Shown one piece after another: positions 1 through 8,305 of a stretch of DNA of 62,284 nt (positions within the stretch are counted from its first letter, which is position 1; the number at the start of each line of letters is the position of its first letter). The DNA is from Ignavibacteriales bacterium (GTDB lineage: Bacteria > Bacteroidota > Ignavibacteria > UBA10030 > UBA8401), in the NCBI GenBank assembly GCA_026390635.1, contig JAPLFO010000150.1, positions 1-62,284 on the forward strand, written 5' to 3'. A program made the translations under genes and the position numbers. The notes beneath the pieces are model-generated. The model ran no database searches. It was not told the origin of the DNA and saw only the letters and a list, made by a program, of their open reading frames with translations.

Positions 1-1581
1 CTGCTGGATGCGGCAGGGGTGCGTGAACGATCGGCCATTGTGATCGGTGGAAAGCCTGTGACGCCGGAGCCCGCCGCCGAACTCGCATTTGACAGAGGAT
101 TCGGATCGCAGTCCGGCATTGAAGAAATCGCGGCATACATCGAAGGACGTGAATACAGCAACATCGCAGAGCAGGTAGTACGGACGAAGAAGAACATTGC
201 GGCTCCGTATTCGTACACGTTTCATCATAAAGAAATCGGTTTGCTGCTGAATAGCATTTGCGACAAACTGCTCGCCTGGGCGGCAGTAAGAACCTCCCCG
301 GGAGTCCGGCGGGCTGAAATCCGCGACAGAATACTCCACGCGTCTTCGCCTGCCGAAAAAAACGACGGCATGCGTGACGATGCGACTCTTTCCGATCCAA
401 TTATTGTGGATGCCCTGAGCAAAGGCATCCTGCCGAAAGGCGTGCGCGCTGTCAGTGCGAAAGAGCTCGGGGATCTGGAACAGTTTGTTCACCGGGAGGG
501 AACGCTGAGAACGACGCGCATCCAGCATAATGACGCTCAGCCGTTGGTGTTCAAATTTCTCGGCAGCGGCTGTCCGGTGATGGATATTGTACATGGAAAG
601 ATTTGTGAGCAGTGGGGAATCAACGGATTTCTCATTATCAATCCGTCCTGGGAGGCTCGCTACGAAGGCCTGCTGGAAGGAACGTTGACGCATGAAAATG
701 ATGGAACGATTACATCGTTCGAAAATGTCCGGCTCGTACGGCGCCTGCTCGATCCTACGACACTGTTGACTGTGCGTGCGCATCGAGGTTTGAACACTCC
801 GGAAACCGTTTTGCTTGCCGGGGAAGCGGGTGCCGATCTTACAAAGATCGATTTGGTGTACGGATCGCTGGGAGCGGGAACCGATCCCGAGCGTTTGGCT
901 GTTGATGGTATTGAATCCATGAAAATTGCCGCCCGCTACAACATGGCGTTCGATATACCCGGAAACGATGAATTGAGCGGCGTCCCTGCATGGAAAACAC
1001 TTGCCGGATTGCTCATCAACGTGATGCTCGGCGCGAAAGTCGGCGCAAAGGCGATTCTGAAGCCGTTGTTCTGCTATGGGCCTCATATGATGATCAACGG
1101 CCAGATGAAACTGAACTACGTGGACTACAATGCGGCGAAAATTATGGCACTCCGGCGCATTGTGGATTGTCCGATCTGGCCGGGAGAACCGATCGCTTTC
1201 ATGACACAGTCGGAGGAACGCGTGCAGTCCGCCAATGCATCGTCGTACCATGCGGCGCTGGCGGCTTCGCTGGGCGTCGATGCCATCACGGTTGCATCGA
1301 CTGATGAGGCGTATTCTCGTGGCCCGATCGCAGTCGCATCGCGCATTGACACGATTCGTGCGGTGACGGATGCATTCCGCTTCATGGGCGATGCCTCGAT
1401 CAGGCCGACGGAAGCGGCGGGCCGCTATGCCGACGAACTTGTCGATGGAATCGTCCGGGTGCTTCGGGACGTGGATGCTGCCGAGACACTTGTGCGTGCG
1501 ATCTATGACGGTGTGCTCGGTGACGAACGTGACGGTGCTTATCCCGGATCATTCGGTCGCGGGACGGTCGGCATCCGTTAG
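1..1581 (+). CDS. B12-binding domain plus C-terminal barrel, mutase-like enzyme (5' end outside window)
   Basis: The reading frame is open from base 1, so the N-terminus lies outside the window; 526 residues are visible. The first ~45 residues look like the end of a cobalamin-binding domain: a VIGG strand, VTPE, then a DRGFG turn and a GIEEIAAYI helix. This resembles the B12 domain of lysine 5,6- and ornithine 4,5-aminomutases, which has GGTQVTPE and DAGFG at the same places (from memory of those sequences). The remaining ~450 residues look like an alpha/beta barrel with motifs such as DIVHGK, TVRAHRG and LKPLFCYGP, broadly like the catalytic chain of B12-dependent glutamate mutases and aminomutases. 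The substrate cannot be told. The cobalamin domain lies before the barrel, opposite to the aminomutases I know. An unrelated B12 enzyme or a methyltransferase-like protein remains possible. Confidence 0.55.
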   Translation: MLDAAGVRERSAIVIGGKPVTPEPAAELAFDRGFGSQSGIEEIAAYIEGREYSNIAEQVVRTKKNIAAPYSYTFHHKEIGLLLNSICDKLLAWAAVRTSPGVRRAEIRDRILHASSPAEKNDGMRDDATLSDPIIVDALSKGILPKGVRAVSAKELGDLEQFVHREGTLRTTRIQHNDAQPLVFKFLGSGCPVMDIVHGKICEQWGINGFLIINPSWEARYEGLLEGTLTHENDGTITSFENVRLVRRLLDPTTLLTVRAHRGLNTPETVLLAGEAGADLTKIDLVYGSLGAGTDPERLAVDGIESMKIAARYNMAFDIPGNDELSGVPAWKTLAGLLINVMLGAKVGAKAILKPLFCYGPHMMINGQMKLNYVDYNAAKIMALRRIVDCPIWPGEPIAFMTQSEERVQSANASSYHAALAASLGVDAITVASTDEAYSRGPIAVASRIDTIRAVTDAFRFMGDASIRPTEAAGRYADELVDGIVRVLRDVDAAETLVRAIYDGVLGDERDGAYPGSFGRGTVGIR

Positions 1582-1588
1582 AAACCCG

Positions 1589-1712
1589 GACGAAAAGTGC
1601 TGCCACCAAGACACCAAGGCACAAAGATCGGGAATCACACACATGTTCAACATGTTTTTCTTCGTGCCTTTGCGTCTTCGTGGCTAGAAGATAGTTTTCG
1701 ACCAAGTTTCTA
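1589..1712. repeat. Dispersed palindromic element, copy 1
   Basis: An imperfect inverted repeat fills most of the gap after the B12 gene. The left arm reads GCCACCAAGACACCAAGG and the right arm, reverse-complemented, reads GCCACGAAGACGCAAAGG. The outer flank contains TTCGACCAAGTTTCTAG. Related copies with the same arms and the same GGTCGAA flank lie at about 14345-14482 and 59215-59350. No coding capacity is apparent. Confidence 0.75.
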
Positions 1713-1753
1713 GTTGTTGCCGAAAGAAAAAAGCAGCACGGACAAGATTTCCC

Positions 1754-1782
1754 GTGCAACTATTTTCTCGAGTGTGTATATT
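1754..1782 (+). promoter_or_regulatory. Putative promoter of the MgtE-like/Nramp-like operon
   Basis: GTGCAA, a 17-bp spacer and TATATT match the promoter pattern seen repeatedly in this window. A start near 1789 would give a leader of about 35 nt before the ATG at 1824, too short for a magnesium riboswitch. Confidence 0.5.
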
Positions 1783-1823
1783 CTTCCAGTCCATCTTCTT
1801 CCTCACTCAGCCGCCGTCACGCC

Positions 1824-3066
1824 ATGGGTTCGGAAAGCATTAATTTCATTTTCCTCTCTGAACTGCTCGACCTTCCGGTGATCGATGCCGCCACGCTGCA
1901 GAAAGTGGGGACCATCGTCGATCTGGCGGCGACGACAGGCCAGGTGTATCCGAAAGTGCTGGGTCTCATTGTGAAGATCCGGCGTAAGAAAGAACCGGTG
2001 TACATTCCCTGGAATAATGTACGTCGTACCTCGCTGCACGACAATGTCCTTATCGACTACACACCTGAAACCATTCAGGCGCATGCCAGCGCCGGTGATG
2101 CAGAAATCCTGTTGCGTAAGAGCTTTCTGGACAGGCAGCTGATTTCCACCGCCGGATATAAGGTCGTCCGTGTGAATGACCTTCAGCTTCTGCTGGAGAG
2201 CTCGACAAAGGGAAATCCATATCTATGGTTGGTACACGTCGATATCGGGATCAAAGGCCTCCTCCGGCGCCTCGGATTTGTCGGATTTTTCAATATGTTG
2301 TGCCGGTTTCTATTGGATCGTGATCTGCGCGAAAAATTCATTTCCTGGAAAAACGTCCAGCCAACCAGCACCACAAGCATCACCGGTTCACTGCAGTTGA
2401 AACTGGATCCGTCGAAGCTGTCGGAAATCCATCCGGCGGATCTGGCAGATATTGTGGAGGACCTTGGACTCGAAGAGCGTGCGGCATTGCTCGAATCTCT
2501 GGATGCCGAAACGGCGGCAAGCGCATTGCAGGAAATCCCGCTCCGCATCCGGGTGCAGATTGCTGAAACGCTGGAAATAACGAAACTGGCTGCGCTCATC
2601 AATGAAACGCAGCTTGACGAAGCCGTTGACTTACTCGACGAACTTTCTCCGGAAATCAGAAATGCCGTGCTGCACTTGCTGCCCCTTGAGAAAACAGCGG
2701 AGTTGAAAGAGCTCTCGAAGCTCTCCGTCTACGGCGTGGGCAGTATTATGAACTCAGACTTCATCACGGCAAAAGCAACCCAGAGCGTTAGGGAAGTTCG
2801 ACAACGAAGGAAAACTCAAAGGTGTTGTCACGCTGCGCCAGCTTCTGTCCCTGGATCCAGACGTGATTATGGCGGATATCATGTGGGAGAATCTTGTGAC
2901 GGCAACGATAGAGACAAGCATCAAGCGCGTCGCGAAAATATTTTTCAAATATAATTTTGTCGCATTACCGGTAGTGGATGATGATGGAGCGATGCAGGGA
3001 ATCATCACCATGCGCGACGCACTGGAGTCTGTCTATCCGGAAATGAAAGAAGAGGCGCACGCCTGA
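1824..3066 (+). pseudogene. MgtE N-terminal/CBS regulatory protein, interrupted in the first CBS domain
   Basis: The first frame (1824 onward) carries PRC-barrel-like segments (near residues 8-75 and 95-140) and an MgtE-N superhelical domain: IHPADLADIVEDL and repeated LL-E/D motifs at ~210-305. The first CBS domain then begins (SIMNSDFITAKA). At about 2790 the frame breaks. The downstream frame continues the same fold with FDNEGKLKGVVTLRQLL, DIMWENL and a second CBS domain ending at 3066. The hinge is too short: an intact CBS domain would have some 20-25 more residues here, so roughly 75-80 bp, not a multiple of three, appear to be missing. No transport domain is encoded. In MgtE the N and CBS domains sense cytosolic Mg2+ and gate the channel. 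Here they precede a separate transporter gene by 2 bp, so a regulatory-subunit role is inferred. The lesion may be an assembly error. Confidence 0.75.
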
Positions 3067-3068
3067 GT

Positions 3069-4325
3069 ATGAAGCTCATCGAGAATCTGAAATCGCATCC
3101 GGCTCTCCGCAATCTTTTCATCTTTCTGAGTATTGTCGGTCCCGGCATCATCACCGGCAGCGTCGACAACGATGCAGGCGGTATTACGACGTACTCGGTA
3201 GCGGGGGCGAAATACGGCTATACCTTGCTATGGACGCTGATTCCTTCTTTCATCGCACTGCTGGCGGTGCAGGAGATGAATGCGAGGATGGGGATTGTGA
3301 CCGGAAAAGGTCTTGCCGATCTCATCCGGGAAAATTTCGGCGTCAAGATCACATTCTATATTTTTATTTTCCTTCTGGTGGCGGACGTCGGTAACACCGC
3401 GACGGAATTTGCCGGTGTCGCAGGAAGCATGAACGTCCTCGGGATCAGCAAATATCTTTCGGTGCCGCTCGCGGCGGTGGCAGTGTGGATTCTTGTGGTG
3501 AAGGGGAATTACCGATTGTCGGAAAAAATATTTCTAATCTTCAGCGTTTTTCTTCTGTCCTATGTTGTTTCGGCATTGCTGGCAAAGCCCGATTGGAGCG
3601 CAATAGGTGCCGCAATTATCGCGCCGAGGGTTCAATGGAATCGCGACTACATCAGCATGGTGCTTGGCCTGGTGGGTACCACCGTGGCGCCGTGGATGCA
3701 GTTCTATATGCAATCGTCGGTGATCGAGAAAGGGATCAAGATCGGTGATTACAAATTCACGATCTGGGATGTCGTGCTCGGATGTATTGCGACGGTGGTG
3801 GTCGCGTTCTTTATTATTGTCTCCTGTGCGGCGACGCTGCACGCGAATGGCATTCAGATTGAAGAAGCAAAAGATGCGGCATCGGCATTACGGCCTCTTG
3901 CAGGCGCCCTTGCATCGCAGTTGTTTGCCTTCGGACTTTTTGTTGCATCCATCTTTTCGGCGACAATTCTGCCGCTGGCAACTGCATTCTATGTCTGTGA
4001 GGCATTCGGCTTTGAAGCAGGGATTGATAAGAAATTTTCTGATGCACCGCAATTCTATTCGCTTTTCACAGCGATCATTCTTGCCGGCGTCGTGATTATT
4101 CTTCTGCCCGGGGCCCCGTTGATCGAAATCACGATCTGGACCCAGGTGCTGAATGCAATTCTGCTCCCCGTGGTATTGATCTGCATGATGATCATCATCA
4201 ATAAAAAAGAAATCATGGAAGAATACACCAACAACAGCTTGCAGAATGCTGTTGGGTGGGTCACATCCATCGTCCTCATTCTGCTGAGTTCATTCCTCCT
4301 TATCACCGGGTCCGGCCTTGGATAG
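3069..4325 (+). CDS. Nramp-related divalent metal transporter, probably for Mg2+ (NRMT-like)
   Basis: A 418-residue inner-membrane protein with about 11 hydrophobic segments and the Nramp fold order. In ordinary Nramp Mn/Fe transporters helix 1 carries DPGN and helix 6 carries MPHN. Here helix 1 has SVDNDAGG (residues 31-38) and helix 6 has TTVAPWMQFY (204-213), so the methionine that selects transition metals is replaced by alanine. These substitutions are typical of the Nramp-related magnesium transporters (NRMTs). The gene starts 2 bp after the MgtE-N/CBS gene, whose domains normally sense magnesium, which supports Mg2+ as substrate. It overlaps the following P-loop gene by 8 bp. The Nramp superfamily assignment is strong. 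The Mg2+ assignment is an inference from motif and context. Confidence 0.85.
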   Translation: MKLIENLKSHPALRNLFIFLSIVGPGIITGSVDNDAGGITTYSVAGAKYGYTLLWTLIPSFIALLAVQEMNARMGIVTGKGLADLIRENFGVKITFYIFIFLLVADVGNTATEFAGVAGSMNVLGISKYLSVPLAAVAVWILVVKGNYRLSEKIFLIFSVFLLSYVVSALLAKPDWSAIGAAIIAPRVQWNRDYISMVLGLVGTTVAPWMQFYMQSSVIEKGIKIGDYKFTIWDVVLGCIATVVVAFFIIVSCAATLHANGIQIEEAKDAASALRPLAGALASQLFAFGLFVASIFSATILPLATAFYVCEAFGFEAGIDKKFSDAPQFYSLFTAIILAGVVIILLPGAPLIEITIWTQVLNAILLPVVLICMMIIINKKEIMEEYTNNSLQNAVGWVTSIVLILLSSFLLITGSGLG

Positions 4326-5328
4326 ATCCGGCTGCACGTGTATCGGCGTTGTCGGCACGGCGAAGAATACCGGCAAAACCACAACGCTTTCTTTCCTTCT
4401 GGTGCAGGCAACCCGCAGAAATATTGCGGTCGGCGTCACCAGTATAGGGTATGACGGTGAAGACATCGACACCGTCACGTCACTGCCCAAGCCGCGTATG
4501 TCATTGGAACCAGGGGTGCTTGTCACTACGGCGGAACGCTGTCTGCCGCTCGCGACAGCAGGGTATGAAATACTTTCCCGCACCGGTGTTCAGACAGCGC
4601 TGGGTGAAATTCTTCTCTTGCGCGTTATCCGTGAAGGACTCGTTGTAACAGCCGGCCCGCACAAACGATCGTTGATCGAACCGATGTGTGAATTGCTGGG
4701 CCGCCACGGAGCATCTCTCATCTTCATCGACGGAGCGTTGAATCGCATAGCGCCGATGTCTGCCGCAGAGAAAATTATCTTTACGACGGGCGCTGCGCGC
4801 AACACTGACCCCAGCGTCCTTGCTGAAGAAATGCGAGCCATCGAACATATCTTGTCTATTCCTCTTGCCGAAGGCATGCATGCGCAGGTTATTCGTCCCT
4901 CACTGTTTGATGCGGAAGATGTTGCCGATACCGTGAAATTGCTTTCGTCCTCAAACCGTTTCCTTGAGATGACACAAATGATTTCTTTGGCGGCGCTGTC
5001 GGCTCTTGCGGCACATACATCGACGGTGCTTCCAGCCATGCTGATACTGCCCGACCCGATGGTTCTGCTTCTGGCCGGCGATCCTGTGCAGACCACGAAA
5101 ATGCTGGGTCGGCTCGCAGCACGCGGTTGTCAAATACGATATCGACGCTCACCGGCACTCGGCGCCATAACCGTCAATCCCTTTTATCCAAAACTCGAAT
5201 TGTTCACATACACATCGGCTTTTGTGGATAAGATTGAATTACTTTCCGCGATGCGCCAGGCAGTCTCTGTACCGGTATACGATGTAAAAGAGGGCGGGGC
5301 GGAAGAACTTTTCGATCGACTAGTGTAA
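4318..5328 (+). CDS. P-loop nucleotide-binding protein of unknown role
   Basis: A 336-residue soluble protein with a TTG start inside the end of the transporter gene. A clear Walker A motif, GTAKNTGKTT, lies at residues 13-22. Later segments IFIDGALNR and FTTGAARN look like Walker B and a nucleotide-sensing loop of a SIMIBI-class GTPase or ATPase. There is no signal peptide or membrane segment. From memory, a small P-loop protein with a GxAKNxGKTTT motif occurs beside B12-dependent aminomutase genes (a KamB-type reactivase component). The B12 enzyme 2.7 kb upstream makes that link tempting, but I cannot verify it. The 8-bp overlap suggests translation coupled to the metal transporter. Function is unassigned. 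Confidence 0.7.
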   Translation: MDRSGCTCIGVVGTAKNTGKTTTLSFLLVQATRRNIAVGVTSIGYDGEDIDTVTSLPKPRMSLEPGVLVTTAERCLPLATAGYEILSRTGVQTALGEILLLRVIREGLVVTAGPHKRSLIEPMCELLGRHGASLIFIDGALNRIAPMSAAEKIIFTTGAARNTDPSVLAEEMRAIEHILSIPLAEGMHAQVIRPSLFDAEDVADTVKLLSSSNRFLEMTQMISLAALSALAAHTSTVLPAMLILPDPMVLLLAGDPVQTTKMLGRLAARGCQIRYRRSPALGAITVNPFYPKLELFTYTSAFVDKIELLSAMRQAVSVPVYDVKEGGAEELFDRLV

Positions 5329-5332
5329 GCCC

Positions 5333-5450
5333 TGTCATCCTGAGTCTCGGCGTAGCCGAGGCGAAGGATCCACCGCTGAGTATTCGGGCTGCGTCGACTG
5401 GATGCTTCTCCCGACTTCATCGGGATCAGCATGACACTGCGGCCTTAAAC
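5333..5450. repeat. Palindromic intergenic element (GTCATCC...GCATGAC)
   Basis: The gap after the P-loop gene opens with GTCATCCTGAG, contains the local hairpin CTCGGCGTAGCCGAG and GAAGGATCCA, and closes with TGGATGCTTC, CCCGACTTCATCGGG and GCATGAC. The outer parts are complementary, so the whole can fold as a cruciform. Short related pieces (TCATTCCGCTGAGCG on the minus strand) occur near 62036-62066. It is non-coding and may act as a terminator for the upstream operon. Confidence 0.6.
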
Positions 5451-5468
5451 ATATCGCTCTGCATCCAT

Positions 5469-5497
5469 TTGAAACATCGCTCATTTTTTCATACTTT
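5469..5497 (+). promoter_or_regulatory. Putative mutS promoter
   Basis: TTGAAA, a 17-bp spacer and TACTTT. The predicted start near 5504 leaves a leader of about 80 nt before mutS. That leader contains a strong AAGGAGG at 5550-5556, which is too far (about 30 nt) from the mutS ATG to serve it. Confidence 0.5.
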
Positions 5498-5586
5498 ATG
5501 CAGGCTGCATTCTTTAGGAATTGAATCCGATGGAATGCTGTTGTTCTTAAGGAGGCAGGTAGATATTTTCCCATTGCTGGAATTCT

Positions 5587-8235
5587 ATGCCGATGTCAAC
5601 ACCGCTGATGAAACAATATTCCCAGGTCAAAGCGAGGTATCCGGATACGATACTTCTGTTTCGCATGGGTGATTTCTTTGAGACTTTTGATGAAGATGCA
5701 AAGGTAACTGCCCGTGTCCTCGGCATTACGCTCACGCGCCGCGGTAACGGTGCTTCGGGTGAAACACCGCTTGCTGGATTTCCCCATCACGCGTTGGACA
5801 CCTATCTGCCGAAATTGCTGAAAGCGGGATTGCGTGTTGCGGTGTGCGAGCAGTTGGAAGATCCAAAATTCGCAAAAGGAATTGTCAAACGCGATGTGAT
5901 TGAGGTTGTCACGCCGGGGATCGCATTTTCCGATAAGGTGTTGGAGCAGAAACAAAACAATTACCTTGCTGCGATTGCGCTTCCATCCGCAATTGCTGCT
6001 GCCGACGACCTGATCGGTTTTTCCTTTGTCGACATCTCCACCGGGGAATTTTCCACCGGGGAATTTTCCTTCTGCCATCTCGCGGAGCAATTGTCCGGCA
6101 TCAATCCGGCGGAAATTGTTGTGCAAAAAAGAGACCGCGATGCTCTCCAGGCTCTCTTGACGCATCAATACAATGGCCTCTATACACCCGCCGACGATTG
6201 GGTCTTCTCGTACGACTACGGCTCGGATACCCTGATTCGCCATTTCAAAACGCAGACATTGAAAGGTTTTGGTATAGATGAAATGTCCATCGGCGTCGTC
6301 GCTGCCGGTGCGATAATGCACTATCTGAACGAGACACAGAAAGCAAATCTTGCCCACATCAAAAAAATAACACCATACTCCACATCGGAAACGATAGTTC
6401 TCGATCCGGCAACAAAGAGAAATCTCGAAATTACTTCCTCGCTCGGTGGATCATCCGACGGAACGCTCTTCTCCGTTCTCGATCGAACAGAAACGCCGAT
6501 GGGGGGACGGCTGCTCAAAAGATGGGTATCGAATCCGCTGCGCGATGTGGGTCAGATCACCTGGCGTTCTGACGGCGTGGCGGCCTTGGTGGCGCAAACC
6601 GGACTTCGTGAGCGTCTGGTGGAAATTCTCGGACAAATCGGTGATGTGGAACGGCTGATTGCCAAAATCGCGACGGGCCGCGCAACCCCGCGCGACATGC
6701 TTGCACTCAAATCGATTCTGCGACAGATCCCATCACTCAAGTCTCAACTTGCAAAGAGTCTTGTAGGAGCGCCGGTTGAAACACTGAAGACCCTCGGGGA
6801 TGCCTTGGTGGAATTGGAGGATGTGGCGCTTCGTATTGAGCAGGCGATTGCGGACGATCCACCGCTCGCGCTGTCGGATGGCGGCGTGATCCGCAAAGGA
6901 TATGATGCAGAGTTGGATGAGATTTCCGCACTGGCACACTCGGCCAAAGACTGGATCGCGCAATTGCAGCTGAAAGAACGCGCGCGCACCGGAATCTCGT
7001 CGTTGAAAATCGGCTTCAACAACGTCTTTGGATATTATATCGAGATTACGCACACACACAAGGAAAAAGTTCCGACCGATTATATCCGCAAACAGACGAT
7101 GACCAATGCGGAACGGTTCATCACGCCGGAGCTGAAGGAATACGAAGACAAAGTTCTGCATGCCGAAGAAAAGATTCTCGCCATCGAAACTCGTTTGTTC
7201 AACGATTTGCGTCTGGCGGTTGCTGCCCATGCCGCAGAGATTCAGGAAAATGCGCGGCAAATTGCCATACTCGACTGTCTTCTTTCACTTGCCATCGTTG
7301 CACACGCTCACGACTATGTGCGCCCGGAAGTCAACGAATCGACGCTGCTTTCCATTGTGAATGGACGACATCCGGTGATCGAAGATCTGCTGCCGGCCGG
7401 GGAACACTATATTCCGAATTCCGTGTCGCTGGATACAAAGGATAATCAGATCCTGATCATCACGGGCCCGAATATGAGCGGCAAATCCTCCTTCCTCCGA
7501 CAGGTCGGATTGATTGTGCTACTCGCACAAATCGGCAGTTTTGTCCCGGCAGAGAATGCGGTCGTGGGACTTGTTGACAATATTTTCACGCGTGTCGGAG
7601 CCAGCGACAACATCACTTCGGGTGAAAGCACCTTTCTTGTCGAGATGCACGAAGCTGCAAAGATCGTCAACACGGCAACATTGAGGAGTCTTATTCTACT
7701 GGATGAAGTAGGGCGCGGCACAAGCACTTTCGACGGCATCAGCATTGCATGGTCGCTGACAGAGTACTTGCACGACCGCATCGGTGCGCGTACGCTCTTT
7801 GCCACGCACTATCATGAATTGAATGAACTGGCGGAACTCTTCCCGCGCATCAAGAACTATAAGGTGGATGTGAGAGAATACGGCGACAAGGTGGTGTTTC
7901 TGCATACCGTTACACCCGGAACAGCGGATCATTCGTACGGTATTCAAGTTGCCCAAATGGCCGGCTTGCCCGATGAACTCACGGATCGTGCGAAAAAAAT
8001 CCTCACAAATTTGGAAGCATCACAACTAACTCCGCACAACGAGATTCCTGCCGACGGACAGGAAGTCCGCCGCGTGAAGCGAAAAATCGGCGCGTTTCAG
8101 CCCACGCCGCAGATTACTCTGTTTGAAATGAAGGATGATGAGGTAAGGGGAGCAATCCGGAATATGGATATCAATGCAATGACGCCGCTGGAGGCATTGA
8201 AGATGCTGGCGAAGTTGAAAGAACAAATCGGATAA
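5587..8235 (+). CDS. mutS: DNA mismatch repair ATPase MutS
   Basis: Recognises mismatches and small loops and, with MutL, starts mismatch repair. The 882 residues match full-length MutS1. The mismatch-contacting Phe-x-Glu motif is in GDFFETF (28-34). The Walker A GPNMSGKSSF lies near residue 626, the Walker B LLDEVGRGTSTFDG near 702, and the ATPase tail ends in a helical region. The ATG at 5587 is followed by another at 5593; either fits the usual N-terminus (STPLMKQY). An exact 15-bp tandem duplication at 6037-6066 doubles the sequence STGEF in domain I. This is an unusual small insertion that keeps frame. The gene appears monocistronic, with its own promoter. Confidence 0.97.
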   Translation: MPMSTPLMKQYSQVKARYPDTILLFRMGDFFETFDEDAKVTARVLGITLTRRGNGASGETPLAGFPHHALDTYLPKLLKAGLRVAVCEQLEDPKFAKGIVKRDVIEVVTPGIAFSDKVLEQKQNNYLAAIALPSAIAAADDLIGFSFVDISTGEFSTGEFSFCHLAEQLSGINPAEIVVQKRDRDALQALLTHQYNGLYTPADDWVFSYDYGSDTLIRHFKTQTLKGFGIDEMSIGVVAAGAIMHYLNETQKANLAHIKKITPYSTSETIVLDPATKRNLEITSSLGGSSDGTLFSVLDRTETPMGGRLLKRWVSNPLRDVGQITWRSDGVAALVAQTGLRERLVEILGQIGDVERLIAKIATGRATPRDMLALKSILRQIPSLKSQLAKSLVGAPVETLKTLGDALVELEDVALRIEQAIADDPPLALSDGGVIRKGYDAELDEISALAHSAKDWIAQLQLKERARTGISSLKIGFNNVFGYYIEITHTHKEKVPTDYIRKQTMTNAERFITPELKEYEDKVLHAEEKILAIETRLFNDLRLAVAAHAAEIQENARQIAILDCLLSLAIVAHAHDYVRPEVNESTLLSIVNGRHPVIEDLLPAGEHYIPNSVSLDTKDNQILIITGPNMSGKSSFLRQVGLIVLLAQIGSFVPAENAVVGLVDNIFTRVGASDNITSGESTFLVEMHEAAKIVNTATLRSLILLDEVGRGTSTFDGISIAWSLTEYLHDRIGARTLFATHYHELNELAELFPRIKNYKVDVREYGDKVVFLHTVTPGTADHSYGIQVAQMAGLPDELTDRAKKILTNLEASQLTPHNEIPADGQEVRRVKRKIGAFQPTPQITLFEMKDDEVRGAIRNMDINAMTPLEALKMLAKLKEQIG

Positions 8236-8249
8236 CGGTGTTTGTCGGG

Positions 8250-8305
8250 CCTTGTAGGTGTCAGGCATGCCTGACGCCTACAGGGCATGCCTGACACCTA
8301 CAAGG
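8250..8305. repeat. Perfect 22-bp inverted repeat between mutS and the DUF1611 gene
   Basis: Arms at 8250-8271 and 8284-8305 are exact reverse complements around a 12-nt loop, and the loop itself can pair with the left arm as an alternative hairpin (TGTAGGTGTCA with TGACGCCTACA). It lies where two convergent genes meet. The stop codon of the minus-strand gene (8298-8300) is inside the right arm. It may serve as a bidirectional terminator or be a mobile palindromic unit. There is no T-tract. Confidence 0.8.

Noticed and set aside
1754-1823. Magnesium riboswitch before the MgtE-like gene
   Set aside because: The predicted leader is only about 35 nt, far too short for an M-box.
5587-8235. MutS as a KamC-type reactivase partner of the B12 enzyme
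   Set aside because: It is full-length with the mismatch-binding Phe-x-Glu motif and has its own promoter, so it is ordinary MutS.
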